The notes beneath the pieces are model-generated. The model saw nothing but the letters and a program-made list of their open reading frames with translations. It had not been told where the DNA came from and searched no databases. A stretch of 64,000 bases of DNA from an uncultured Bacilli bacterium (GTDB taxonomy: Bacteria > Bacillota_I > Bacilli_A > RF39 > UBA660), in NCBI GenBank assembly GCA_934168205.1, contig CAKPMX010000006.1, positions 1 to 64,000 of the forward strand. The letters are read 5' to 3'. Every line of letters begins with the position of its first letter. The first letter of the stretch is position 1. The position numbers and the translations under genes were made by a program. Positions 49,456 through 58,753 of the stretch are shown here, piece by piece.

Positions 49456-50835
49456 TTAAAATTCACAGTTACCTGGAGTTCTAGGATAAGGTATTACATC
49501 ACGAATATTTTCAACACCAGTTAAATATATTAATAAACGTTCAAATCCCATACCAAATCCAGAATGATAACATCCACCAAATTTACGTAAATTTAAATAC
49601 CATTCAAGCGAATCTTTATCCATTTTTAATTCATCCATACGACTAACTAACTTATCATAATCTTCTTCTCTTTGTGATCCACCCATTAATTCACCAGCAC
49701 CTGGTACTTCCAAGTCAACTGCCGCAACGGTTTTTCCATCTGGATTTTGTTTCATATAAAATGCCTTTATATCTTTTGGCCAATCTTTAATAAATACTGG
49801 TCCTCCAAAATACTCTGTAATATATTTTTCATGTTCTTTTGCGATATCTTCACCATACTCTGGTTCAAATTCCCATTTAACATCAGCTTTTTTCAATATA
49901 GAAATAACTTCTTCATGAGTAACTCTAACAAACTCACTAGAAATTAACTTAGTAAGTTTTTCAATTAAACCTTTTTCTACAAAACTATCAAAGAATTGCA
50001 TTTCCTCTTTACAATTATCAAGTACATATTTAACAACATACTTAAGCATTTCTTCCATAATATCCATATCACCATTTAAATCACAAAAAGCAATTTCAGG
50101 TTCAATCATCCAAAATTCATTAGCGTGAGTTTTAGTATTAGAATTTTCTGCTCTAAAAGTTGGTCCAAAGGTATATGTCTTTTTATAAGCCAAAGCAAAT
50201 GTTTCAGCTTGTAATTGTCCAGAAACAGTAAGTGCTGCTTGTCTACCAAAGAAATCTTTACTATAATCAACCTTTCCTAATTTAGCAACTCTATCTAAAT
50301 CAAGAGTTGTAACTTGGAACATTTCTCCGGCTCCTTCGCAGTCACTAGCTGTTATTAATGGAGCATGAAAATAAACATAACCATTTTCTTGAAAATACTT
50401 ATGTATTGCATAAGCCGCTACACTTCTAACTCTAAAAACAGCATTAAATAAATTTGTTCTAGGTCTAAGATAAGCTTGTTCTCTTAAAAATTCTCTACTA
50501 TGTCTCTTTGGTTGAATAGGATAATCCTCTGGACAGTCACCAAGTAATTTATAACTCTTCATTTGAACTTCAAACTCTTGTCCCTTAGCTGGAGATTCAA
50601 CTACCATACCTTCTACTTCTATAGCAGAACCGATATGTAAAGACTGTATAGTATCAAATGATTCTAACTTATCATCATAAACTATTTGTACACTCTTAAA
50701 AAAAGTACCATCATTAAAATCTATAAATCCAAACTCTTTTTGTTTACGATGATTACGAATCCAACCTTGAAGTGCAACCTCTTTTCCTTTATAATCGTCT
50801 AATTTTTCATATAATTTTTTAACATCTATTATCAT
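49456..50835 (-). CDS. asnS: Asparaginyl-tRNA synthetase
   Basis: 459 residues, class II synthetase. An N-terminal OB-fold (EVALQGWIRNHRKQKEFGFI) is followed by the catalytic domain: motif 2 FRAENSNTKTHANEFWMIEP and motif 3 GFGMGFERLLIYLTGVENIR, ending DVIPYPRTPGNCEF, which is typical of AsnRS rather than AspRS. It charges tRNA-Asn directly. AGGAGG precedes the ATG. A NagZ-like gene lies 11 bases upstream on the same strand. Confidence 0.96.
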   Translation of the reverse strand: MIIDVKKLYEKLDDYKGKEVALQGWIRNHRKQKEFGFIDFNDGTFFKSVQIVYDDKLESFDTIQSLHIGSAIEVEGMVVESPAKGQEFEVQMKSYKLLGDCPEDYPIQPKRHSREFLREQAYLRPRTNLFNAVFRVRSVAAYAIHKYFQENGYVYFHAPLITASDCEGAGEMFQVTTLDLDRVAKLGKVDYSKDFFGRQAALTVSGQLQAETFALAYKKTYTFGPTFRAENSNTKTHANEFWMIEPEIAFCDLNGDMDIMEEMLKYVVKYVLDNCKEEMQFFDSFVEKGLIEKLTKLISSEFVRVTHEEVISILKKADVKWEFEPEYGEDIAKEHEKYITEYFGGPVFIKDWPKDIKAFYMKQNPDGKTVAAVDLEVPGAGELMGGSQREEDYDKLVSRMDELKMDKDSLEWYLNLRKFGGCYHSGFGMGFERLLIYLTGVENIRDVIPYPRTPGNCEF

Positions 50836-50846
50836 ATAAATCCTCC

Positions 50847-51998
50847 TTACATATTATAAAAACTCTTCCATGCTAAAATTCTTCTAACCGCAGTATCAAT
50901 AGTTTCCATTTTTATCTTACCAGCCTTAATAGCCGTAATTACTGAATTATACATATTAACAAAATCAGAAGTAATAATTAAATCATTACCTGCATTTATT
51001 GCTAAAACAGCTGCACTATTATCATCAACATAAGATGAAACAGCGCCCATTGATAAATCATCTGTAATAATTATACCAGAAAAATTAAGTTTATTTCTTA
51101 ACTCTCCAGTAACGATCTTTTTACTTAAAGTTGCTGGATATTCACTATCTATGCATTTAATTATATTATGTGATACCAATATACTTGGAACTTTTCTTTT
51201 AATTCCTTCTTCAAATGGTAAATAATCATTATTTAAAAAGTTATCATAACTTCTCTCATCTATCGCAACACCTGTATGTGTATCAACATTATTACCATAT
51301 CCAGGAAAATGTTTTAAAGAAGAAGATATTCCAACTTCATTTGCGTAATCTACCATAAGACCAATTAAATTAGCTGTCTCTTTAGCATCTCTATTAAATG
51401 TTCTAATATTAATAAAATCATTGCTATCAACGGAAACATCCGCAACTGGTGCTAAATTTAAATTAATTCCAAGAGATAATAATAGCTCTCCCTTTTCCTT
51501 TTCAATACTTTCTAATCCTTCCACACCTAGTGAATCATAAACATCCCTAGGAGAAGGAAACTTTTCATCTCTAAAAGCTTTATATCTACTAATTCTAGTA
51601 ACATATCCACCTTCTTCATCAACCGCAAATACCATAGGTATTTTACTATTTTTATTTAATGAAGAAAGTTCCTCTTTTATAGACTCCTTAGTATGATTAT
51701 CAAAGTCCTTAGCAAATAAAATATAACCTCCAGCATAATAATCATTTATCCAAGATAAAGCCATGTTCTTATCATATCTAACTAAAAATAATTGCCCTAC
51801 CTTCTCTTCTAAAGACATATTATCAAGCTTAACTTGAGCACTCTCATACTCTTTAGAAAATAACTCATTACTATTAATATTTTTATTTACTTTTATATCT
51901 TTATTTGATTTATTATCAACTTTACTATTATTAGTAAAAACAAAACCTAAAAGACCTACTACCATAACACCAAGTACAACTATTAATACTTTTTTCAT
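50847..51998 (-). CDS. nagZ: GH3 beta-N-acetylhexosaminidase (NagZ-like), membrane anchored
   Basis: 383 residues with an N-terminal hydrophobic signal/anchor (VLIVVLGVMVVGLLGFVF). GH3 core: DEEGGYVTRIS, the acid/base dyad loop KHFPGYGNNVDTHTG (~229) and the nucleophile Asp in IIITDDLSMGAVSSY (~313). NagZ enzymes release N-acetylglucosamine from muropeptides in cell-wall recycling; an exported form acts on wall turnover products outside. It is probably cotranscribed with asnS. Confidence 0.9.
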   Translation of the reverse strand: MKKVLIVVLGVMVVGLLGFVFTNNSKVDNKSNKDIKVNKNINSNELFSKEYESAQVKLDNMSLEEKVGQLFLVRYDKNMALSWINDYYAGGYILFAKDFDNHTKESIKEELSSLNKNSKIPMVFAVDEEGGYVTRISRYKAFRDEKFPSPRDVYDSLGVEGLESIEKEKGELLLSLGINLNLAPVADVSVDSNDFINIRTFNRDAKETANLIGLMVDYANEVGISSSLKHFPGYGNNVDTHTGVAIDERSYDNFLNNDYLPFEEGIKRKVPSILVSHNIIKCIDSEYPATLSKKIVTGELRNKLNFSGIIITDDLSMGAVSSYVDDNSAAVLAINAGNDLIITSDFVNMYNSVITAIKAGKIKMETIDTAVRRILAWKSFYNM

Positions 51999-52007
51999 GA
52001 TTAGCTC

Positions 52008-52853
52008 CTATTTTATAACCTTTTTAAATTCTACTGGATTAGCAGTTTCAAATAAAATATCTTTCTTAATAACTGGATAATACATCTTTAATCTATTAGC
52101 ATGTAAATATAATCTATTAAAATCATCTTTTACACCATATTTAGTATCTCCAAGAATTGCATTACCTAGTGACGCAAAAGCTACTCTTATTTGATTCTTA
52201 CGACCAGTTTCAATATTTATGCTAACTAATGAATACTTATCATTTTCCTTCACAACATTATAATTAGTAATAGCCTCTTTACCATCATCTTTTTTTGTAA
52301 CATAAACTAAGTTCGTTTTAGTTTCTTTTAAATTCTGTACTATTCTACCAGATTTATTCTTTAACTTATTATGTACAACCGCAACATATTCTCTTAAAGT
52401 TACATATTCATTCCAATTATCTTGTAATTGTCTTTTAATACTTTCATTCTTAGCTAAAACAACAATACCAGATGTATCTTTATCTAATCTATGTACTACA
52501 AAAACTCTAGCACTATGATTATTACTCTTTAAATAATCTGACACAATATGATAAAGCGTCTTTTCTTTTTCCTTAGCCGTAGCTATTGTCAAAAGTCCAG
52601 CCGGCTTATTCACAACAATTATATTATCATCTTCAAATACAATATCAAATGGTAATACTTTTTTATTCTTATTATCCGTATCAATTACAATTTCCATACC
52701 ATTAATCAATGGATAATTATATTGCCTAATCTTAACATTATTAACATAAATAGAACCATGTGTTAAATACTGCTTAATTTTCTTCTTAGGCATATCTAAA
52801 TTATCATATAAATATGAAAGTAATTCACCATTATCCTTAACTTTTAATTTCAT
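52008..52853 (-). CDS. RluA-family pseudouridine synthase
   Basis: 281 residues. An S4-type RNA-binding start (MPKKKIKQYLTHGSIYVNNV) is followed by the catalytic domain with VVHRLDKDTSGIVVLAKN (Asp nucleophile ~123) and the closing TGRKNQIRVAFASLGNAILG, hallmarks of RluA/RluD. It converts uridine to pseudouridine in rRNA or tRNA. It sits in a run of housekeeping genes, nine bases before nagZ. Confidence 0.92.
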   Translation of the reverse strand: MKLKVKDNGELLSYLYDNLDMPKKKIKQYLTHGSIYVNNVKIRQYNYPLINGMEIVIDTDNKNKKVLPFDIVFEDDNIIVVNKPAGLLTIATAKEKEKTLYHIVSDYLKSNNHSARVFVVHRLDKDTSGIVVLAKNESIKRQLQDNWNEYVTLREYVAVVHNKLKNKSGRIVQNLKETKTNLVYVTKKDDGKEAITNYNVVKENDKYSLVSINIETGRKNQIRVAFASLGNAILGDTKYGVKDDFNRLYLHANRLKMYYPVIKKDILFETANPVEFKKVIK

Positions 52854-52898
52854 ATCCTTTTCTCCTCAATTACATATTATAATACAGATAATCTAATT

Positions 52899-53624
52899 TT
52901 AAAAATTATTTTTAATAAAAACTTCTACACCTTTATTTAAATTATCCAAAGTACTCTTCTTAGATACTTTTTTTACTTCTTTTATTGCATTATCCATTGA
53001 AACACCAAGACCAGTATTCTTAACTAAATTTATATCATTATAGTATTCCCCAAATGAAACAACTTCTTCTATAGAAATCTTTTTCTTATTACAAATCTTC
53101 TCTACACCAACAAACTTATCAATATCCAAACTAACTATATCAACATAATAAGTATCATTAATATATTGTTCAAAGTAATTAATCTTTAAATTTAAAGTTT
53201 TAAGTTTATCAATAACTTCTAAACTATCATCACGACTAGAACAAACTATCTCTAATTTATATACATCAGTAATATCATCAAGTCCCTGTAATTTAAATTT
53301 ACGATCCTTTCTACAAGCATAAATATCATGACTAGTAAAAGTATTATAAATCTTTCTAATACAACTAACTGAAACAGCCTTTTTAAATATTACTTTTTCC
53401 TTATTAACATCATAAACAATTGCGCCATCACTCGCTATAACATAATCTAAAAAAGAAAAGTCTCTATTATAATATAAAATATCCCCTAAACATCTACTAG
53501 TCGCAATAGTAAATAACATTTTCTTTCTTCTTATTCTATCGATTTCTAACATTGTCGATAAAGAAATAGCCAAGTCATCATCAACTAAAACTCCATCAAA
53601 TCCTGTAACTATCATTTTATACAT
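52899..53624 (-). CDS. HAD-superfamily (Cof-type) protein with altered catalytic motif
   Basis: 241 residues with the overall Cof layout (cap domain ~80-170). Motif I, normally DxDGT with the first Asp as nucleophile, reads VTGFDGVLV: the nucleophile is Gly (GGA codon). The late acidic motif reads SFGEYYNDINL (usual GDxxND has Glu here). Motif II Thr is present (FTIATSR). The protein is therefore probably not a normal phosphatase and may bind a phosphometabolite instead. It overlaps the PAP2 gene by 13 bases. Confidence 0.8.
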   Translation of the reverse strand: MYKMIVTGFDGVLVDDDLAISLSTMLEIDRIRRKKMLFTIATSRCLGDILYYNRDFSFLDYVIASDGAIVYDVNKEKVIFKKAVSVSCIRKIYNTFTSHDIYACRKDRKFKLQGLDDITDVYKLEIVCSSRDDSLEVIDKLKTLNLKINYFEQYINDTYYVDIVSLDIDKFVGVEKICNKKKISIEEVVSFGEYYNDINLVKNTGLGVSMDNAIKEVKKVSKKSTLDNLNKGVEVFIKNNF

Positions 53625-54235
53625 ATTCTACCACCCTCTATTTTAATGCACTTCTCCAACTGAACTAACAAAATAATTATAATAATTGCTAGTGAATATC
53701 CTGCAATTATATCAGAAGGATAATGAACACCTACATATATTCTACTAATACCAATACCTAAAATTAAAATACCAAGACATAAACAACTAATAAATCTTAA
53801 ATATTTATTCGTTATTTTACTATAAGCTAAATAAAATAAAAAGCCATAAACACATACTGATATCATCGCATGACCAGACGGAAATGAATAGCCTGTCTCA
53901 CTAATTAATCTAAGATGACTCGGTCTATCTCTTCTAACAATATGCTTTAGTATTGTATTTAAAATAACTGAATCAAGTGCTGACATTGTTAAAAATAAAC
54001 TATCCTTATTTCTAAATATTAAAACAAAAGCAATTACCAAACAAACAATAGTTATTGGATTACCAAAACAAGTAATAAATTTAAAAATACTATCTAAACT
54101 ATCAGACCTAAAACTAATAATAAAATTATATATAGCCTTATCAAATAGCAAGTTTTTATCAAATAAACAAACACCAAGCATTGCTAAAAATATAACTATA
54201 AAAAACGTTATTAAAATTAAATATTTCTTTTTCAT
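53612..54235 (-). CDS. PAP2-family membrane phosphatase
   Basis: 207 residues, about six membrane helices. The three phosphatase motifs are complete: KHIVRRDRP (~102), YSFPSGHAMIS (~118) and SRIYVGVHYPSDIIAG (~168). Relatives remove phosphate from undecaprenyl pyrophosphate (BcrC type) or phosphatidate. The ATG follows GAGGTTTTAT; a GTG reading adds four residues. It lies directly after pgi with a few bases between them. Confidence 0.9.
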   Translation of the reverse strand: MKKKYLILITFFIVIFLAMLGVCLFDKNLLFDKAIYNFIISFRSDSLDSIFKFITCFGNPITIVCLVIAFVLIFRNKDSLFLTMSALDSVILNTILKHIVRRDRPSHLRLISETGYSFPSGHAMISVCVYGFLFYLAYSKITNKYLRFISCLCLGILILGIGISRIYVGVHYPSDIIAGYSLAIIIIILLVQLEKCIKIEGGRICIK

Positions 54236-54243
54236 ATAAAACC

Positions 54244-55428
54244 TCACAAATTATTTCTAAGACATTCTTTATATACTTCAACACCTGGTTGATTAAATGG
54301 ATTAACATCAAATAAATATCCCGAATAAGCTGCACTTAACATAAAAAATGCACATAATAAGCCAATAGACTCTTCATCAATTTCTGAAATTTCAATGATG
54401 TTACAACATACACCCGATTTTATATGAGCTTGAACTACTGAATCTAAAACAATATTATTAATTTCATCTAATCTTCTATTTTCATACTTAAAATCCGTAA
54501 CATTAAGTATTTTAATAAAAGTCTCAAATATAACCGGATTTCCTTCTTGAATAAATTGCCCTAGTGAATGTAAATCTCTTGTACCAATAGTAGAAACTGG
54601 AAAAATACCTTTAAAGTTCTTTCCTTCAGACTCTGCAAATAATTGTTTTAACCATTCTAAAAAGTAATTAAAATTTTCCTCATAAACACTATAATTTTCA
54701 ATATACTTGCCAATATCAAATAAACTTTTACGAATACTAGCATAGTACATTGCTTCATTCTTTAATTCAAGTCCAGAATAAAATCCATTAACTAACTTCT
54801 TTATATCTAACTTAAAAGATAATGGTAATAAATGAGCCGGAGTAATTAATGAATACCTTCCACCAATATCACTTGGTATAACAAAAGACCTATAATTAAA
54901 CTTCTTAACTTCTTCTCTTAATTTACCAGAATTACCATCTGTAGTAATAATAATTCTTTTTCTCTTCTCTTCTTCACTATACTTCTCATCCATTAAAGAT
55001 TTAATTAATTCATAAGAAACTTCCACTTCCTTAGTATTACCAGATTTACTAATAACATTAACATAAAAATCTTTATTTTTTAAATACTTCAAAGTATCCA
55101 TAATGTATTTACTAGATAAGTTATTACCTAAATAAATTACTTCAAATGAAGAATCTTCATAATAATCACTAAATATATCATTTATAGCTTTACTTCCTAA
55201 ATAAGATCCACCAATACCAACAACAACAAAACAATTAGCCTTACTTTTTACTTCATCTCTTAAGCTTAATATTTCATCAATAATATTATTATCAATTTTC
55301 CTAGTCCAACCTATCATTTCACTATTATTAAATTTAGAAAATATTTCTTCTTTTCTATTAAAGTTCTTACTAAAAATTTCTTCATCAATATAGTTCTTTG
55401 AATAAGTATCAAAATCAAACTTAACCAT
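54244..55428 (-). CDS. pgi: Glucose-6-phosphate isomerase
   Basis: 394 residues; it interconverts glucose-6-P and fructose-6-P. Visible motifs: VVGIGGSYLGSKAINDIF (~71), the sugar-phosphate loop VISKSGNTKEVEVSYE (~129), and GIFPVSTIGTRDLHSLGQFI with QEGNPVIFETFI. The Lys near the end lies in NPFNQPGVEVYKE. It is about 50 residues shorter than Bacillus Pgi (450), apparently by trimmed loops rather than truncation, since both ends are present. Confidence 0.94.
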   Translation of the reverse strand: MVKFDFDTYSKNYIDEEIFSKNFNRKEEIFSKFNNSEMIGWTRKIDNNIIDEILSLRDEVKSKANCFVVVGIGGSYLGSKAINDIFSDYYEDSSFEVIYLGNNLSSKYIMDTLKYLKNKDFYVNVISKSGNTKEVEVSYELIKSLMDEKYSEEEKRKRIIITTDGNSGKLREEVKKFNYRSFVIPSDIGGRYSLITPAHLLPLSFKLDIKKLVNGFYSGLELKNEAMYYASIRKSLFDIGKYIENYSVYEENFNYFLEWLKQLFAESEGKNFKGIFPVSTIGTRDLHSLGQFIQEGNPVIFETFIKILNVTDFKYENRRLDEINNIVLDSVVQAHIKSGVCCNIIEISEIDEESIGLLCAFFMLSAAYSGYLFDVNPFNQPGVEVYKECLRNNL

Positions 55429-55452
55429 ATAATCACCTTGAACTAATTATAT

Positions 55453-55481
55453 CAAAAAAAATAAGAAGTTGCTACTTCTTA
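55453..55481 (-). terminator. Terminator of the sigma/alpha-CTD operon
   Basis: Stem TAAGAAGT/ACTTCTTA including the stop codon, followed by eight T on the minus strand. Confidence 0.88.
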
Positions 55482-56416
55482 CTTTTATATACATACTGTT
55501 TTGAAAAATCTTGAGAAGCATCTGTTACTCCAAATTCTTCAAAATATCTAATTCTTGAATTAACAAAACAGAGTCTTCGCTCAAGTTCTTTTTTAGAAAG
55601 TAATAATCTATTATATTCAATTTGATTGTCAATTTGTTCTTTCCTGGTTTTCTTTTCTAAATAATTAGGATCCCACGCTTCTTTTAAAATATCTTCACTT
55701 AAACAAACACCCAAAGACTCTTTATCAACATCAGCTAATTTATTATGCAAAAGCAAATTCCTTGTCTCACCAAAACCAGAAATCTTAGTAATTCCATCTA
55801 TTTTAGCTAAAACATCACCTACAGAGTGCATACCTCTATTATGTAAAATTGACAACATATCAGCATCTAAATCAAGATCTTCAATCGGTATAACGCCATT
55901 TTCTCGTAAAAGATCAGGTATTTTTTCTACCGGAACTTTATAATCATAAAAAACTGTCCCCAAGTCCTTAACAAATTCTTGTAATTCTAACCATCTAGCC
56001 TCACCTAAATTTCTTATCTTTCTAAAACTATCGTATGGAGCAATTAATAAATCTCCTATTGTTTCAATAGGATGAATTCTACTCGTTCCATAAAGCAAAC
56101 AGTTTTTAAGACCAGTAGATAAGTCACAGTCAATTATTTTCTTATCAGTTATTTCTTCATAACTAGAGTCATCATCAAGAAATCCGAGCATAATAGCTTC
56201 ACCTAATAAGTTATATCCTTTAGAATGAACATCATCTCTTACTAAAGCATAATCATACCAATTATCAAAGCTTTCACGTATCTTCCATGCCGGTATAGAC
56301 AACAATTGACCATACGTCGAAATATTATATTCAGAACTTATTTTCTCAATTCCTCTATTAAAACCAATTAACCTAGTATTTCCAATACTATCACCTAATA
56401 TATAATTTTTACGCAT
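55472..56416 (-). CDS. RNA-polymerase alpha-CTD-like protein with repeated helix-hairpin-helix units
   Basis: 314 residues. The clearest unit (~100-155) follows the alpha-CTD plan: LSTGLKNCLLYGTSRIHPIE, TIGDLLIAP, IRNLGEARWLELQEFVKDLG. A second (~180-230) is LDADMLSILHNRGMHSVGDV with ISGFGETRNLLL, and a weaker first one (~30-60) is ISTYGQLLSIPAWKI. The C-terminal ~80 residues are a coiled coil (QIEYNRLLLSKKELERRLCF). Alpha-CTD binds UP elements and activators. I use the second ATG, nine bases after AAAAGGG. It is the second gene of an operon whose first gene is a sigma factor. Confidence 0.75.
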   Translation of the reverse strand: MRKNYILGDSIGNTRLIGFNRGIEKISSEYNISTYGQLLSIPAWKIRESFDNWYDYALVRDDVHSKGYNLLGEAIMLGFLDDDSSYEEITDKKIIDCDLSTGLKNCLLYGTSRIHPIETIGDLLIAPYDSFRKIRNLGEARWLELQEFVKDLGTVFYDYKVPVEKIPDLLRENGVIPIEDLDLDADMLSILHNRGMHSVGDVLAKIDGITKISGFGETRNLLLHNKLADVDKESLGVCLSEDILKEAWDPNYLEKKTRKEQIDNQIEYNRLLLSKKELERRLCFVNSRIRYFEEFGVTDASQDFSKQYVYKSKK

Positions 56417-56451
56417 AAATTTCATCCCTTTTCAAAAAATTAACATATAAA

Positions 56452-58632
56452 CTAACAATAAGCTTCACCTATAGTAAGAACTTTAGGAACTGTATCAGAT
56501 ACGTCTTTATTATGACAGCTCATTTCATTAGCCTTTTCAATAAGAAAATCAACACTTTTCTTATCACTTTCTAAATTAGTTGTAATAACACTTTCTACAT
56601 CAGTAGAAGTAGTGTTGAAATACTTTGAAATAGCTTCCGTTGAAAAATATTTTCCGTCAACAAATCCAAAGTAAATTGACATAATTATAGTATTTCTTAC
56701 CCCAAGTTCATTAATTACCCAATCATATTCTGGTGCCGTTATAATATTAATAAGTTTAATATAATCGCCTCTATCAAACGCATCGCAAATTTTTTTCTCA
56801 TTATTGTCATTATTACCAGTTGAATATTCAGCAACATCAACAGTATCAGATAAAGCATTAAAATCATCGCCTTTTAAAGCTAAAGAACCTGGAATACTTT
56901 CCAACTTTCTTCTCATCTTTGGTATTAAAGTTCCATAAAATCTAGAAGCTTCTTGGACACCAAAACCATTTGATACAGGATGCTCTAAATCATTACCATA
57001 TCTTAACGCTATTAAACTTCTCTCATTATTATTAAGTGTACCAATTACAGAATCAATTGCATCCTTATTAAACTCATCAAAATACTCATAAATAGATTGT
57101 AAACATTTACCTCTCTTACCAGTTCTTGAACGTGCTTTCTTTTTCGGTTTTTTATTTTCATCTGGTTCTCTGAATTTTTTTAATTTAACAAGTGATTCAT
57201 CTGGATTATCCAAATAAACAGAGAATTTATCAACATCATTTGATTCTCTGATCAATTTTAGAGCTTTTTTTTCTGTCTGTCTTATACTTTCTCTAGTAAC
57301 ACCATATTTTTTTCCTATCTCTTCAAGAGTCCATAATCTTCCATCTAAAGCACCATGTCTAAGCAACAATACCATTTTTTGTTTTTCACTTAAGTTACAA
57401 TTATTTAACAGTTTAGAAACTTCAAAAGGTAAATTGTTTAATATGACCTGTTCATCAACAGCTATACCATCACTAGATATAAATGATTCTAATTCAGAAT
57501 CACCATCTGAAGAAACAAATGCATTAAGGCTAACTGCATCTTGACGAAGAGCTTCCATCTCCTCGACATAAGAAACGTTCTTTCCAAGTAACTGGGCAAT
57601 TTCATCAACAGTTAAACTTCTGCCATATTCTTTCTGTAAATTAACAAGATCAGCCTTATATTTTTTTAACATATCAAACTTATGAATCGGAATTCTAATA
57701 GTTCTAGAGTCATTTGCAATAGCCCTAGACATAGATACACCAATATGATAAATTGCATAAGTTGAAAATTTAACATTACGTGAGCCATCAAATTTTTCAA
57801 CAGCCTTTATTAAACCACAGTTTCCTTCTTGAATCAAATCCATAAATGACAAACCATAATTACGATACTTTTTTGCCACATTAACAACAAGTCTCAAATT
57901 ACTTTCGATAAATCTATCACGTGCTGCCATATCACCTAATGAAATTTTATCAGCCAATTCTTTTTCTTCTTCTACAGTTAATAAAGGTATACTACCTATA
58001 TCATTAAGATAAAGTCTTATAGTATCAATATCTTTAGAATTAGTATCATAAAAATCAGCAGCATTTAATGTTTCAACATTTTCCTCTACTTTAATATCTT
58101 TCAAAGAACAATATGTCAAAACTGAAAAAACCAAAAAATTACTATCAAAAATATCATTAGAATTTCCTTTAACAATATCTTCGTGTTTTTCATCAAAAAC
58201 ATAATTAATCATAGCTGAAAACTTATCATTACTTTCAATTAATCTTGTCAATGAATTAACATCTAATACAAAATCATATTTTTTAAAAAAAGCATCCAGT
58301 TTTCTAAAAGCTTTAATAGCCTCTTCATAATTACTAACACTAGGAAATTGTTCACCTATGTATCGTGAGACAATATCAAAAGACTTATCTTTATCAATTA
58401 ATAATTTTTTAACTTCTAAGTCAACTTCTTTTTTTATATTCTTTTTAATACTAGAAATAAAGTCAGAAGAATCTCTATTCCTAGCAAGTACTCTAATTAC
58501 TATATCAGAATACTCATCAAATGAAATACCCGTATATTGATAAGATTTATAAACATTTTCAATAGTTGGTAACATTTTTTCAAATAAATCATCCATACTC
58601 ATTTCTGAGTAATTATTATAAGTCAAATTCAT
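56452..58632 (-). CDS. Unusual sigma-70 factor with extra C-terminal region-4-like modules
   Basis: 726 residues. The ~200-residue N-terminal part is not recognised. Regions 1.2-2.4 lie at ~202-315: DTIRLYLNDIGSIPLLTVEE, FIESNLRLVVNVAKKYRNYG, FMDLIQEGNCGLIKAVEKFD, KFSTYAIYHIGVSMSRAIAN, RTIRIPIHKF. Region 3 (~320-395) and region 4 (WTLEEIGKKYGVTRESIRQ, ~437-455) follow. After a Lys/Arg-rich linker (~494) come two more region-4-like segments (LIALRYGNDLEHP ~545; MSIYFGFVDGKYFSTEAISK ~657). In region 2.3 the usual WWIRQ is YHIGV, so -10 recognition must differ. Confidence 0.88.
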   Translation of the reverse strand: MNLTYNNYSEMSMDDLFEKMLPTIENVYKSYQYTGISFDEYSDIVIRVLARNRDSSDFISSIKKNIKKEVDLEVKKLLIDKDKSFDIVSRYIGEQFPSVSNYEEAIKAFRKLDAFFKKYDFVLDVNSLTRLIESNDKFSAMINYVFDEKHEDIVKGNSNDIFDSNFLVFSVLTYCSLKDIKVEENVETLNAADFYDTNSKDIDTIRLYLNDIGSIPLLTVEEEKELADKISLGDMAARDRFIESNLRLVVNVAKKYRNYGLSFMDLIQEGNCGLIKAVEKFDGSRNVKFSTYAIYHIGVSMSRAIANDSRTIRIPIHKFDMLKKYKADLVNLQKEYGRSLTVDEIAQLLGKNVSYVEEMEALRQDAVSLNAFVSSDGDSELESFISSDGIAVDEQVILNNLPFEVSKLLNNCNLSEKQKMVLLLRHGALDGRLWTLEEIGKKYGVTRESIRQTEKKALKLIRESNDVDKFSVYLDNPDESLVKLKKFREPDENKKPKKKARSRTGKRGKCLQSIYEYFDEFNKDAIDSVIGTLNNNERSLIALRYGNDLEHPVSNGFGVQEASRFYGTLIPKMRRKLESIPGSLALKGDDFNALSDTVDVAEYSTGNNDNNEKKICDAFDRGDYIKLINIITAPEYDWVINELGVRNTIIMSIYFGFVDGKYFSTEAISKYFNTTSTDVESVITTNLESDKKSVDFLIEKANEMSCHNKDVSDTVPKVLTIGEAYC

Positions 58633-58690
58633 AAAACCTAAATCCCCTTTTCATAATCATAAAGCACAAACATCCCTTAAAATTAGGCAT

Positions 58691-58719
58691 ATTATACACC
58701 AAATTTAAAAAAAAGTCAA
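58691..58719 (-). promoter_or_regulatory. Sigma-A promoter of the sigma/alpha-CTD operon
   Basis: TTGACT, 17 bases, TATAAT on the minus strand: near-consensus, so the operon is expressed in growing cells. Confidence 0.82.
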
Positions 58720-58720
58720 A

Positions 58721-58753
58721 AAAAATAGAAAGAACAAAAACTTCTTTCTATTT
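58721..58753 (-). terminator. Terminator at the end of the NdvB-like gene
   Basis: Twelve-base arms AAATAGAAAGAA/TTCTTTCTATTT with a seven-base loop and five more T on the minus strand. Confidence 0.9.

Noticed and set aside
54244..55428. Short Pgi considered as a truncated pseudogene
   Set aside because: Both termini and the substrate-binding loops are present, so the shorter length seems to be a family variation.
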